From contig CAMQGK010000638.1 of NCBI GenBank assembly GCA_947000775.1, positions 18,844,501 to 18,908,500 of the forward strand: DNA of 64,000 bases. The letters are read 5' to 3'. The notes beneath the pieces are model-generated. The model saw nothing but the letters and a program-made list of their open reading frames with translations. It did not search any database and was not told where the DNA came from. This document shows positions 1 to 12,760 of this stretch, in pieces; position 1 is the stretch's first letter; every line of letters begins with the position of its first letter. The DNA is from Pterois miles (taxonomy: Eukaryota; Chordata; Actinopteri; Perciformes; Scorpaenidae). The position numbers were made by a program, and so were the translations under genes.

Positions 1-1169
1 CACGGTGTCCGATTCTCTGTGCAGAAAGTATTAATAGTCTTGTGTAAGGTATGTCTTTGAGATTAAGTGCAATAGTAGGAGATGTGTTACCTCATGTCCC
101 TTTACTTACTCCCCCTAAGGCCCACTAAAGCACATTGAGCAGTCATCACTGCGTTCCCTTTATGGCTGTCCATTCTGTCCTCATGAATTACATCTCATAT
201 AATTTCCACCTTTGTTCATGCACGGCGGTGCCAAGAGCCCTATGTCTGACACGTGCATAAATCAAAGAGCAGTTCACCATTTGGATTAAGGTTGCCGGAT
301 ACAGGCCATCATTGGAGTCACGCTGTAAAGTATGGACATGGGCGTTCTCTGTGCGCCGTGCCAAGAGCTCATGTGCAACCAATTGCAAGGCATGACAAGT
401 GCACATAAGCATGTTTTATATTGCTAGTTTTATGCCTCACCGTGTTTACACCCATCCTGTTAGAAGGCAACATGCCCTTCAAAAGCAGCATGTTGTGTAT
501 ATTCTTACAGCAAGCTGAGAGAGACAGAGCACAAGCTGTTTGTGTTTCTAACATTAATTTAATTCCTAAAATGCTTTATTTGCTATTTGACCCTAGATTG
601 TATTATAAAGATGATATGACAGCTCCCCAAAAGTGAAGCAAAAAAAAATCTCCCCTGGTGGCTGGCTGCAGTATAGGTCATAAATCCCACCCCTCCATGT
701 TGGCAGATGGGACATGGGCCAAACTAAAAAGTCAAAGTACACCTCAAATAAATTTTCCAATGATGTTTCTGTCATTTTAGGTAGTTTGTATCATATTGAT
801 TTATGTTCAAGTGATCATTTTTCTGAGTTTGATTTTAATCAGTTATTTGATGCTATAAAGAGGGGGTGAGATGTCATGACTGACTGCTGCTGTGACTGAA
901 GTAGTCACACAGCCAGAGGATCAGGAATTGTACAAGAGAGGAGATGTAACATTAACTTTCCATAACTATCAAAAGTCTGAGTGTCAATTTGATCATAGAT
1001 ATAGTTATAGAGTTATTATGGTTAGTTGTTGTGTCTTTCTAGTCAGTTACGGTGGTGCTAATGAAGCAGCAAAGGGGTTCACACTAGTAAGCTGTGGGCG
1101 TGTTCAGCTCGTGATTGGCTCAGGCTTGGTGTATGGGCGGGACCACAGTACCGTGGATCCAGCCCAGGC
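1..1169. other. No recognised feature
   Basis: This is AT-rich sequence with short, unrelated open frames in several phases and no family I recognise. No exon with convincing splice sites was found by eye. Confidence 0.5.
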
Positions 1170-1800
1170 CCCCAGGAAGAGCACCAGACTTGGAAACAAA
1201 TTTTCATAGTGGCCAAACAGTGGTACTACCATTGCCGTGTCCATCGCGTCATGCCATTGGGCTCAAAAAGACTTTTTCATATAGACTTTATTTAGGAAAA
1301 AGATGTCCATAAATCAGGATAATTATTTTTGAGGTAAATAAACTTCCCAGTACGAACACTTGAATAACCCATATTTAAATCATTAGGCCCTAAAAGTTGT
1401 AAAATCCACTAACAGCCAAACAACAGCAACAGAGTTATTTTCCTTCCTTCACGCATGTGAATGAGACCCAGACCAAGACTGGAGTGAGGACTAGGAGGCG
1501 GAGTTAAAGGAAATGCTACTGCGTCTGCTCTTTGGGCCCAATGGATGCGAAGATTGCTGGATGATCCAGGTACTTTATCACTCAGGAGTCAAGCCATTTT
1601 CATACACCATTGAGCTACTCTCATAGGAGAACTGGATACAAAACTATATCCAGTTAAAGCATCCATGCTCCAGCACCCCGATCACCACTGTGCAGGCTCC
1701 AAATGACCTAAAAATTTCAAGATGGCAGCTCCCGTATCCAGGATATTTTGACTTCCCTTTTGTATAGTGGGGCGAGGTAGAGATTCATTATATATCTTTA
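1170..1800. repeat. Probable dispersed teleost repeat
   Basis: The stretch from the GGCCAAACAGTGG motif near 1,212 to the GGGGCGAGGTAGAG motif near 1,770 resembles an interspersed repeat I have seen in other fish genomes. No terminal repeats or target duplication are visible and no second copy occurs in this window, so the call rests on memory. Confidence 0.35.
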
Positions 1801-3260
1801 TACATAGTCTCTGGCTGTGACACAGAGCAAGTCCAACAACTGACAAACATTTGCAAATAAATCTGTATTGAATCTCTTCCTCGTGTAATAATTTGCTTGT
1901 ATTATTTTTCTTTGGTTTTGTGTCAACCTATGGGGTTCTTTTGCACAAAGTGACAGAGCACTTTGTTTTGGGTTGCATCCCGAAGTCTACAGAAAAACAC
2001 CGCCCACACTGGCTGTGACTCATGCAGCAAACACATGTTTGCATAACTCAAAATAATTGCATAGCATCCATCTCCAAAAATCTAGTTATGCCCTTCTCTC
2101 CCTTTTCTCGTACTCTCTTCTTTTTTTCCCTCTACACTGAAAGGCACAAACAAGAAAACCAATAAGGCACAGGCCTCTGAGATGGCAACAACAGAGCAAC
2201 ACATCATGAAATGATTTCAACAGCACCACCCAATTCTCTTTGAGGCGAGCAAACTTACTATGCACAACCAACTTGCCACTTATTCACAGAGCGAAAGAAA
2301 TCGTAACCACAGGGCACTTTCTGGGGCCAGTATCCACGGATGCCTGTGTGACTCGCAGAATCTTGCAAGGCTGCCCTCTAATTAACTCTATTCTGCTCTA
2401 AGAAATGCTGTTTGTTTGTAAAAGTGACGCTTTCCTTTCTTGATGTAGCTTTCCGCACATTATGGTCTTTACTTCCAGCCGGGATAATGGTGAGCAGAAG
2501 TGGTCGCCATGATCCTCCCTGACCTGTACTTCACCAGTTAATGGGACATTCCCATTAGAAACACCAGCAACTATTTTACACTGCAAAAAAAAAAAAAAAA
2601 AACTTGCAGGCTGGCAGAGCAAAATGGGACGTGGCAAGGAGTGGGATGGCAGGTGCTTCACGGCATTGTGCTCTGTGCCGCTGCTGTCAAGTGTAGGTGT
2701 GCATTTTTCTCTTGTTTTAAACTAGGTATGTTGTTGAAGGCCGAGTCATAGAGTACATTTAGATCCCAAAGGCCATGCAACATATTTTACTGTTGGTCCA
2801 GGGTGGCTGAATTCATTACTTTTTTTTTTTTATCCTTCAGGCTTCTCATGTCTCTATCACTCTGTCTTGTGGGGGGCTGATGGTCTCTGAGGCAGCAAAA
2901 ATCTGTGTAAATGCATCACTACCACTTGTCAGGCCTGTTGGAATAGATTTTGAAGAGGATGCGAGAGAGCACAGTGCTAGAGGAAATGAATAACCCAAGG
3001 CCTACACTATGGCCTTATTGACAGGCAGTATAAATCCTTCACACATCTCTCACTGCCTTTCTCATGCTGTCTTTCTGTGAGCACACACATTAATACTACT
3101 ATCAAAAGCAAACGAGAATGAAAAACTTTTTTTTTTTTTAAACAAAGAAGTCAGTAATTTTGCTTTCTAATGCTAAATACTTACAGAATAAGCTGATAAT
3201 ACTGGCATTAAATTTACATTCAGCCAGAAATAGCTGAATTCTGAACATACTGTGTTTCCT
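1801..3260. other. No gene seen; homopolymer runs
   Basis: The stretch holds an A-run near 2,585-2,602 and T-runs near 2,820 and 3,127. Open frames are short and phase-random. I see no exon, RNA gene or terminal repeat. Confidence 0.5.
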
Positions 3261-3747
3261 TTAGGGGTGTTGTGATTCTCAAAATCCACAATTTCATTTG
3301 ACTCGTGGTTTTAAGGTCACAATTCAATTTGATTTTCCTTTTAAACACTGTCAGACTATGGAGTCTTGATTCGTAAAGATCAGCAGATTATTGGTTTTAT
3401 GCCCTAACAACTGTCATTTACAAAAAGAGAACTGAACTCCCTTTTACTTAGCAAGTGTTTCAAAAATTAGACTATAACAGTCTACAGTATAAAAAGCTAC
3501 ATCTCTCCTTTCAGTATCTGCGTGTCCGTACATAATCATTATAAAATCAGGACATGATTGAGGGCAGAGACAGAGCTTTGGACACAGTCTGTGTGTGCTG
3601 AGAGACAACATTCGGCACTCCCGCCAGCTTGTCGCTAACAATATCAGCTGCTCCGATTCAACAATATTGAGCAGAAAAAAAAAATGTCCATGACGATAAA
3701 CCAAGTAAGACTAGAAGAGATATTATGAGTAAGGAAAGGTAACTCAC

Positions 3748-3792
<45 letters not shown>

Positions 3793-3835
3793 GACTTTAT
3801 CAAACCCCAAGGGGGAAATTAAATTGCATTTCAAT
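3748..3835 (-). repeat. (GATA)n microsatellite and LINE/SINE 3' tail
   Basis: Eleven GATA units (3,748-3,792) are followed by a segment that, read on the minus strand, resembles TTTCCCCCTTGGGG followed by an ATAAAG-like motif and then the tetranucleotide tail. This is the usual 3' end of many fish non-LTR retroelements, so the call is a strongly 5'-truncated copy on the minus strand. Confidence 0.5.
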
Positions 3836-3837
3836 GC

Positions 3838-4220
3838 ATTAACTGCATTTAACTGTTAACTGCTTCATGCTATCGGTTAATGGTTAAGAGAAATATTAAT
3901 AATTCGAAAACTGAGCAAACTCAGAGGGGTGGCTTGTCAGTTAAGGGAAAAGGCTGGTCCACCTTAACCTTAACCAGACCATGTGTGTGACAATGCAAGC
4001 TCACTATAGTTACACCGGGCAATAAAGTACCGTTACACCTGGCAGGCACACGGCTGACAGCCTGCTAAAGTACACTAAATGTGTGATCGAGAGTTTCTGG
4101 GAAAGTGGCTACATGTCCACGATACTACATGCAGCACCGTGGCAGCTACAGTATCTTGTCGGTTAACAGTTAATAATCAGTTAACAAGCATTGGTTATTC
4201 ATTAATGTTAGCATCCCTAC
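3838..4220 (-). mobile_element. hAT-like non-autonomous element, second copy
   Basis: The sequence is rich in GGTTAA/TTAACAG motifs and ends in TTAGCATCCCTA (4,208-4,219). That matches, in reverse orientation, the TAGTGATGCTAA end of the fuller copy at 24,841-25,578. Shared internal words include CACCGTGGCAGC-like and TTTCTGGGAAAGTGGCT-like stretches on the opposite strand. It is diverged and shorter than the other copy. Confidence 0.5.
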
Positions 4221-4603
4221 CATAAGCATATGCAGGAAGTGAGTACCATAGCATCAGGGACAGCCCACATTTCCCATCATGCCGGTGTAGTCCCGCGTGC
4301 TGGAATGAGTAATTTGCCGTTTTATGTGCCAAAATGCAATGTTACTTTTGTTAGTGTTTATGTAAAGTTACTGTTCAGAACATGGTGGCTTCTGTTGGTA
4401 ATTTTTAGGCTGTTTATTGTTTTAACTATGAGTGAGGTGGCTGTTACATTTCTTAAGACCATCTGTGTTTTCCTTCATAGGTATGCAACTGGGTCAGGGG
4501 GAAGAAAATATAATAAGCATTGATCTTGCTATTGATTTCAGTAGTCGAGTTCGGGGGCTAATTTCATTTGATTTATGATTAGGATCAATATTGTGGCACC
4601 CCT

Positions 4604-5404
4604 ACAAAACAAAAACTGTGCAGCTCCTCAAGCACACATCTGGAGAAACTATCCCAAAAAAGGGATGACATGACCTTTGAAAATCCTGAGCCAGCCATTG
4701 GTTCGGCTGTGGATGGATGGTTTCCCAAAGCCCACTTAGTGGATGCAGCATGAGAGATGATTTTTTTTTGTGCCAAGTGTTTTAACTTGGATCTCAGCAG
4801 TGGACTAAAGGTTAGATAAGTGGGCTTGTTACAGTCCTGATAGACTTCTAAAAATTTTTCTTCACTTCATGAGTTGTTTTTTTTTCCTTCTGCCCAAAGC
4901 TTGTCCTCCTCTGCCTCCATTCCCGACCCCTGTCAATATCTCTCACTGCAGTACATTTGCGCCATCATCCTCCATCATCCTCAGCTGTTTCCACTGGAGT
5001 GTTTCTTTCTGTAGCTGCTCTTTCACTAGGGCCTTTTGTACTGCCCGACTCCTTCAATTCTTTCAGTTTCTCAGCGGCTTTGTCACTTTCCCATCTTTCT
5101 TCTCAACTTGCTTCAGTTCTTTTCCTGCGCTCCATTTCCACTTCCTTCAAATCTCCGTATATTAACGCCTCAGTCTTTCCTTCCCAGTCAGTCCCATGCA
5201 ACGCTTCAAAGTGCCCATTTCCGTTTTCTTGTAGACTTTTGTTTTGCGAGTATTTTACTTGGTGTACACTTTTGCACTGCAGTCTACTTAGTCGATTTCT
5301 CCCGCGTTTCTCTCTGAGGAGTGATGCCACCAGACAACAGAGCTTGTATATATTTGGCAGCATGTGATCTAATATCTATGTCTTCCCAGTAAAGCCAGGT
5401 GTAA
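4604..5404. other. Pyrimidine-rich stretch, no gene assigned
   Basis: Positions 4,869-5,330 are C/T-rich on the plus strand, which opens long but low-complexity frames in all phases. The minus strand shows E/K-rich peptide pieces in shifting frames (about 5,060-5,360), compatible with a decayed pseudogene. I cannot identify a parent family. Confidence 0.35.
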
Positions 5405-6330
5405 TATCATTGCTTCACAATGACACATGAAAAATTATATGGACTTGGTGGATTTATAATTGAATTAAAAAAAAAAAAAAAGGCATATTCACTCCCACCA
5501 GCAGCTATGCTGATAGATGTGAATGTTCCAATGGATTCTGTTAATAATAGAGGTCTGATTGACAGGTTGCAGTTCACTGCTAGATATGTTAAGCAGACAC
5601 TACGAAACATAATTGACAAAGCACTGTTTCTTTGAGTTGACTGAATGAGTGGTCTAAGGTGCCAACTTTGCTAAATAAAGCCACTTTTTACGACCCAATT
5701 AAATCCTCAAATGCTTTAAATGTCAGCTTTGTGGGACACTGGGCAAAATGTTTCCAACATCCAAAAATGAGTTGATTTATGCTTCGTTACATTTATCCAA
5801 TTGGTATTAGGGCTGTCAAAGTAATACAATAACAGTGTTAATTAATTTCTTTAACACATTAATGCAACTTGCAACTTTTAGGTTGTAGCGGGCTTCATTG
5901 TAAAGCAAGATACGGGCATCATATGAAATTGGAAAACCTAAGGCCCAAGTCATAGTCAAGTCAGCACACTGACACACTGACAGCTGTTGTTGACTGTTGG
6001 GCTGTAGTTTGCCATGTTATGATTTGAGCATATTTTTTTATGGTAAATGCAGCACCTGTGAGGGTTTCTGGGCAATATTTGTCATTGTTTTGTGTTGTTA
6101 AATGATTTCTACTAATAAATATACAGTATACTGTATATACACAGACATACATTTACATAAAGAAGCAGATTTACCCAATCCTATATTAATAAGAGTACTT
6201 AATACTTGACAAATGTCCCGTTGAGGTACATTTTCAAGAGATAATAGATGTGCAATTAATTTGCGATTAATCGTGATTAACTGTGGATAATCATGTGATT
6301 AAATATTTTAATTGATTGACAGTCGATCAT
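5405..6330 (+). mobile_element. Composite dispersed repeat, copy 1
   Basis: The right part opens with the terminal motif TTAGGGCTGTCAAAG (about 5,808) and closes with a decayed TTGATTGACAG (about 6,311-6,322). TTAATCGTGATTAA-type motifs near the right end match a very common fish DNA-transposon family with AGGGCTGTC termini. The preceding segment (about 5,520-5,805) recurs inverted at 21,346-21,530, so the two parts travel together. A 15-base A-run lies near 5,466. Confidence 0.55.
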
Positions 6331-6736
6331 CCAATATCCAATCCAAGTTTGACAAAGATTTAGCTCCAAGTTCACCCCAATTTTAGCAGCAGAAGTAACA
6401 GAACTTTAACTTCAGCGATGCTTCTTAGGATGTGCTCAGATCGCCAACAGTGCCCCTAATCCTGACCACTGCATTGACAGCACACTGAAACAAATACAAG
6501 TGCACATTCCACTTTACTTGGTAGCATGAAACTTTACTGTCACTAATGATTTAACCAACAGCAATTGTTATGCCCTCTATTAGAAACACCTCAACAGCCA
6601 GTTACCGGATAGAAGAACAAAACCAAGACTGAAACCCTGGTTGCTTGAGGGAACACTGCACACTTTGATACCCTGACATTTTCCCCTAACAACCATCGCT
6701 ACCTTTGTAAAGTAATTTTGGAAGTTTGCAACGTGC
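6331..6736. other. No recognised feature
   Basis: Unremarkable AT-rich sequence without a convincing open frame or repeat end. Confidence 0.5.
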
Positions 6737-7086
6737 TTAAAGGCACAGTGTGTAGGATTTGGCGGCATCTAGCGATAAGGTTGCAAAATGTAATCACCTG
6801 GAACGTCTCCCATGTGCCAAGCATGCAGGAAAACTACAGTGGCCAATGTGAAAACGGGAATGCCCACATCTCAAGCCAGTGTTTGATTTGTCCCTTCTGG
6901 CTACTACAGAAACATGACGGCCGGCTCGGTGCAGAGGACCCACTCCAGATGTGGATATATACATCTTATTCTATGGTAACAAAAACACAACTTCTTATTT
7001 AAGGTGATGATGCACTAGAAAACATACATATTAATATTATATTCCAATTTCTATCAATACATTCCCTAAATGCTACACACCTTTAA
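6737..7086 (+). mobile_element. MITE with TTAAAGG ends, copy 1
   Basis: The element begins TTAAAGGCACAGTGTGTAGG at 6,737 and ends CTACACACCTTTAA at 7,086, giving an inverted repeat of about 14 bases with mismatches. GGCGGCATCTAG follows the left end. A second copy with the same start occurs at 32,014. This is a 350-bp non-autonomous DNA transposon of a kind widespread in teleosts, and it has no coding capacity. Confidence 0.75.
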
Positions 7087-7791
7087 GTTAAGTGACCAGT
7101 TATCAATTAATACCTGTGCCGAGCTGAACAATTAACATATTCTTAACCACCAATAGTTGCAATTTTGGCTACTATATCTATTTAAAACACCACACTCTAT
7201 GATTTTCAATGTACATTCTTGCCAACATGCTGTACAATATAAATCATATCCCTCATGTAACCATGCATGCAGTAATCCAATAAACTGTTTTGCTGGATTG
7301 GGTCTTCCATACTGTGACAGTCATGGGCTCCTATACAGTCACATAGTGAGAGTTTTCTTTTACTTAACTCCCTTTTGCTTTTCTGATTTTTTTTTTCCAC
7401 ATTTTAGTCATTCTGCATATCTCTTCAGTTTTATTTAATCCTTTATTGGCAATGCATAAGGTTTAAGGCATATCACCCCAGTAGCCTATCTCTCTTTCAT
7501 GAAGCTTGTGTACTAAATAATGAGACAGCAACCTAAAAATAACACTCACAAAATGTGATGTACAAGAAAAAAAGTTCAGGTTATATTATGGTGCATTTTG
7601 TTCTCAAAGCATGACTCATAATGAGGGGAATAGATGGTATCTGTAAGACAGTGTTCATTTATGGAGTAAGGCAAAACAACAGGTACAGATTTATGATGTT
7701 AAATTTCAGCTGTTGTTATAAGCCTGTGATAGCAGTCTAGTTATGTACTGAAGGTGTTTTAAGGTAATGTGGCTGACATTTACTTCTATAC
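7087..7791. other. No recognised feature
   Basis: The stretch contains short open frames only and no repeat family I can name. Confidence 0.5.
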
Positions 7792-8883
7792 CAGGGCTCC
7801 AGAGTGTGACTATTTTGGTGGCATATGCGTAGCCTACTCCTCCTAGAGTAACATCACAGCCATAACACATAGTGGTATTTTACAATGAAGAGAACTAGTG
7901 TTTGTTTTTCACCAAAAGAAATGCTGCAGTGCCCATTACACCGGTCCTGGACCCTGAACGGTCCAACCCAGACCAGCATCACTGGCGAAGGTAACTGCTC
8001 CACCACCTGTCTCTCTGGTCCTCATAAAAGGCCTAAACCTGAACATGGCACTGGCTTCATTTATGTGGGGCGAGCAAAAAGTGTGAGAGACTACTGTACA
8101 TTAAATACCACAAAGCAACTTTACCGGTAATTTCTTCTCTGGTCTGATGATCACCAAACAGCTGATATGCTCGTGGTGCATCTCTCTCACTCACTACACC
8201 CACATTACATTACCCTGCTCTGATAACAATGTCATCTGTAAACATGTGGATATCTGATCGTACCATAGGTAGGCTGGTAAACTCCCTATTGACACATCCA
8301 GGAGTCCCACCCTATTTTTTACCCGATCATGCTACATTTTGAACAATAAAAATCTGTGTTGAGATCTGCAGGATGAGAGCTTAACAGGAGGTGCCATAAA
8401 GTTATGGTGCATTCAGGCTCTCAGATGACTACTGGGCAAGGGGTACATTCTAACATTATCATTATGTGTTCAAATTCAATCTTGTAAAAATGAGTAAATG
8501 AAGGGGATGTATTCATAGCAATATAAAATAGATAACAGAGGGAATTATGACCTGTTTAACTTCCTAACAAAAAACAGTATGTAAACGTAATAATGAAATG
8601 GATGTTGAAGTGCATGGTGGGATTTATTATTTCACTTTTGTTTTTTAACAGTGTTGAACTGGTTTGTAGAATCGTACAATTTAACTGGTATCAACTGCTA
8701 AATCTCTGGTTTTGTGACATCCCTAGTGTAGGCCTATGGGAAATAACAAAACGCTTAAATTATTGTGGCAACAAAACATGTGGTGGAAAAATTTGGGTGC
8801 ACTTAAATTATGTGCTGGTGCATCTAAATGAAAAAGTTAGGCACACCATTGCAGGTAATATAAAAAGTTAGTCTGGAGCCCTG
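7792..8883 (+). mobile_element. DNA transposon with CAGGGCTCCAGA ends
   Basis: The left end CAGGGCTCCAGAGTGTGACT (7,792) is mirrored on the right by AGTTAGTCTGGAGCCCTG ending at 8,883, an inverted repeat of 12 perfect bases and more with mismatches. The pentamer TATAC directly flanks both ends (7,787-7,791 and 8,884-8,888), consistent with a target-site duplication. The 1.09-kb interior has no intact transposase frame, so it is a non-autonomous or decayed copy. A hAT-type origin is likely but not proven. Confidence 0.75.
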
Positions 8884-11162
8884 TATACGTATTTACAGTT
8901 GCACTTATGGGATCATTTGCAATTCTGGCCATGTGCTCGTCTTGTGAATCACAAATAACAATGTGATTAATTTTTCAAAATGTCAGAGGGTACAACTTGG
9001 TTAGAAAATTATGCTGATTAATTATGAATTAAAACGATAAAGTTAAAGACCAGCTCACCAGAAACTCTGCACCAGTGCTTCAAGCAAGAACTTCTTTGAT
9101 GCGTAACATCATCATATGCAGCTCTCTTTAATTATAACTGAAGCACCCACTTCCTTATGTCACTTGTAAATCACTTGAGCTTTGATTCATTTGCCAAAAA
9201 GCCCACAATATGCGACTATATGTTTCTATAAAACATTTACGAAGGTTTATAGCTTCTCAGACATATTTCAACTTTCATTTTATACTCACTATAGATTCAT
9301 TCGTAGATGGAAGAGAACATCTGGTGACATCTTCTTGAACATTGTTTTCAAAGAAAGCTTTCGGCTTTTCATATCTGTCGATTTTGCGTGCTTCATTTTT
9401 CTTGAGTGACACTTCAGCAGCAGATGGATAAAGTAACCCTCTTTTATTCACTAGAGTACACCTGAAGTAAGGTTAAACAGTAGTTGTGTTCCATGGACAT
9501 GCTGCTGATAAGAGATCAAGAGTTTTGCTTTGTTGTCTTTGTAGCGAGTGTGACAGTGTGTTGGAAATTGTGACCGTGTTGTGGCTTGTAAAGACCCAGT
9601 CCTCTCTGACTGTCTCTTTCTGCCTGTACAGTTTCTCTGTGGTGGCACAGGGCATCAGTGAGGTGCTAATTAGATGCTGCAGTGGAGCATGGGACAGACA
9701 GAGCGAGTGGACAATCACCACGGTGAGAGATGATTTCACACTCTCTGCCCCGATAACTGTCTAACGGCTGCTGGAAGCACAACTGGCAGAGAGGCCCTGC
9801 TCAGTAATCTCTTTCCAAGTTGAACCAAAGCTAAAAAAAAAACTGACACTGTGCAGGCAGGAAGGCAAACATGTGAGGATCTTCCACTGGCAAACATTCA
9901 TCTGATCATTAACCCGATCATCATTATCACAAGGTCCTCCAACTCATCTGTGTTACCCTTTCATTTGTGGAAAAGAGTTGTGAAATAGAGGTGATCTTTA
10001 TAAAGTGATGATGTTGTCCACAATGCAGATATTCAGACATAAAACAATAAAACAATACTAACGTTGAGATGAATTGAAAAATGCCTTTTTAACCCTTTTA
10101 GATCACATCTCTGCATATGCACCTAAAAGGTGTTAAATACAGCTTTGAGAGCATTTCTGTTGCCTCTCAATGGCTCTCAACATGGAGACGGTAAGCCGGA
10201 TGACTCACAGCTAACAGTGCTAACAGCGCTAACACTGCAAATAATGGTGAAAGTGCTGACAGAGATAACAGTGTTTACCTGAGGGGGAAACAGTGGATGG
10301 GTGCTATGCTTTCGCGATGACGTTGTCGATCAGGACAGTGCTATCAGCTGTGATCGCTGTATGAGAGCAGCACAGGGCAGCGACCATAAACTAGCCAGTG
10401 GGACACTCACTTGAATGAAAATGCACTAAAAGCGTGCAGAGCCAGCCTGGCTATGTCATCAAAGCACAGAGAAACCAGGAGTACAGTACAACACAACATA
10501 GCAATAGTTGTTTGTTGCTATATTAATGCTCTGGATTTTAAATTAAGCACCTGTAACAACATATGCAAAAAAATAATAAATTTCTTTGTATTTTTTATAT
10601 TAAAATCCAATCAACTTTTCTTCTTATAAAACAAAATATGACGTGTGCTTGTGTAAGCTAGTACCAGCCAGTTTCAACCAACAGTATCATAACCAATCAA
10701 CCTGCAACTTTTAGCAACAAGGACGATGTGAGTAGAGCCACAGTCCTCTATAGCTCCATATCGCACTAGACTCTAACCCCACCCACTTTTTAGCAGTACA
10801 GCCAAATGTGAGGGATCTGACTTTAATCCCCCTTGTACACTGCTCAAATATTGTGTTTCACCAAAACTCACACACACAAATGCAGCAATGCAAGGCCAAT
10901 CCTACACACATCATATTTTAGATACCATGTTGCCGATCACTTCTCATTTTAAGTTCTAATGTGAAACTGTGAATTTGTGTATGTTTCATCAAAGATTCAA
11001 GGAAATGGATTATATGTAGGAGGACTACAACTTGTAAAGCTCAGGGTAATGTTATGGTTGAAAAGAAGAAGTTTGAAAGATGTGTTGTCTGATCATGTTG
11101 GAGGTTGGAATAAAAGTGTTTAAACCTCATCAGAATGATCACACTCGAAGGTGGAGTCCACC
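8884..11162. other. No recognised gene
   Basis: The longest open frames (65-92 codons) overlap in opposite phases and show no family signature. A short A-run lies near 9,833. No RNA gene or terminal repeat is seen. Confidence 0.5.
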
Positions 11163-11480
11163 TTCCATCCATCCATCCATCTTCAAACGCTTATCTCGTT
11201 GGGGGTAGCCGGGGGGCTGGAGCCGATCCCAGCTGGCATTGAGCGAAGGTGGGGTACACCATGGACAGGTTGCAAGTCTATCGCAGGGCGCATAGAGACA
11301 GACAACCATTCACGCTCACATTCACACCTACGAGCAATTTAGAGTCTTTGGACTGTGGGAGGAAGCTGGAGAACCTGGAGAAAACCCACACTTCCACTGT
11401 GAGAACATGCAAACTCCCCAGACCTCAAACCTGCAACCCTTTTGCTGTGAGGCGACAGAGCTAACCATCGTGCAGACCAT
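11163..11480 (+). repeat. CCAT-headed dispersed fish repeat, copy 1
   Basis: (CCAT)n at 11,163-11,180 leads into a long conserved segment with ACAACCATTCACGCTCACAT (about 11,303), TTTGGACTGTGGGAGGAAGC and GAGAACATGCAAACTCC, ending with TGAGGCGACAGAGCTAACCA. Related partial copies in the window lie at 37,535-37,625 and 43,975-44,160. It is an extremely common teleost repeat; I do not assign a class. Confidence 0.7.
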
Positions 11481-12429
11481 GGGGGATGCAATATTAATTA
11501 AATATGGGGATAATGGTGCACATTTTCTGAGTTTTACATAAAATACTGCTACGAATAGTCACAAGTCAACTGATAAAAAAGGAGAACTAGGGAAAGTAGC
11601 TCAAACTCTACTTTTTCACCTCTTCACACCTGGACAATCAGAACATGAAGCGGGTGTGGACACTGGATTGTTGTTTCAGAAAGTTACAGAAATTGACACT
11701 GAACATCAGGTGCGAGGGGGGTGGAAGGTTCTGAAGCTTTTCAACCATCTGACAAGCAGTTCTGCCTCAATGTACTGGCGCCTTTATCCTTATCATTCGC
11801 CAAGGTTATTCACTGAACAAGTCCATCTAAGTGAAGTTAAATCTTTTAAGCTATGAGATATAATGACTGAAAGTGTCAGTTGACTAGTGCTTACCCTGCT
11901 GCATAAAGGAAAGCATAGAAGGCTTTATGATTCACAGGTCAGGAGGACAGAAATGCATCAAGCGTGCAAGAATCAAACAATCAAGAGCGCTAAATTGATT
12001 TTAAAGTATTGCCACAGGAATCTTTTTACAGCCAAGATCTATTTCTACTGCAAAATGATTAATGGCACAAAATGGTTCAGTCTGTCTTTGTGTTATGTTT
12101 TATGTGTTGGTATCCATCTGCACAGGCTGTGACATAAGGCAGCAGAGGGATAGAAAGGAGAAACTGATAGAGACAGTAATGGAGAAGACTGAGGAAGGAA
12201 ATATATATTTTTGGTACCATTCAGACAGTCCTGTAATGGAGGTTTGCCTTGTCTGAGTGATAGCTACTTGTTGGTTGTTTGGCCCTTTGGCAATTTCCCA
12301 AATCACACCTACTATACTGCTTCACTTGCCTTGGCCCTCAGTCTCACCAAAAATAACTCTTTTAGAGATGTGCATGCGCCCACACACAAGCCTGCATTAA
12401 CTAAATGGTCCTCCTACCTCGCTCCCGAG
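11481..12429. other. No recognised feature
   Basis: The stretch has mixed short open frames and no repeat ends or splice-supported exon. Confidence 0.45.
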
Positions 12430-12760
12430 TGATAGTGCACTGCAGATGTTAGTGATTAGCCTCGTAATGATGATAACCTGAGTCTGTTTCCCAGCTTCTC
12501 GCCTCGCTCTCCCTTATAACCCTCCCTTTCTGTCTCACTCTCCATCACACATTAGGCAGGTCTAGCCATCCTGTGATGTTGATGCTAGGTCACGTTATGT
12601 GTTGGAGGCCCTCTGGCCATGGGGTTCAGCTCGAATTAGCCCTGTTCCCAACCGGAGGATTGGCTATTTACACATGTTGCCAGGCAATTAAGCGCTTGTC
12701 TGACACTGGGGTTTCTGGTGAGGGCTGACAGCATTATCGCATGTCAGATGAGATGATGTG
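12430..12760. other. Candidate conserved non-coding element
   Basis: This stretch differs from its surroundings: balanced composition, no repeat motifs, and several homeodomain-type cores such as GTAATGATGATAA, CGAATTAGCC and GGCAATTAAGCGC. It contains no open frame of note. A regulatory role is only an inference from texture. Confidence 0.25.

Larger units (their letters stand above)
3262..4603. mobile_element. Possible TIR element with nested insertions
   Basis: The left end reads TAGGGGTG at 3,262 and the right end reads CACCCCTA at about 4,596-4,603, so the outermost 8 bases form a short inverted repeat. Inside lie a (GATA)n-tailed fragment (3,748-3,835) and a hAT-like fragment (3,838-4,220), which would be later insertions. 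The terminal match is too short to be certain that the two ends belong together. Confidence 0.3.

Noticed and set aside
4957..5367. Plus-strand 136-codon Ser/Phe/Leu-rich frame
   Set aside because: It comes from a C/T-rich tract, has overlapping open frames in other phases and no family pattern. The E/K-rich minus strand is broken in several frames.
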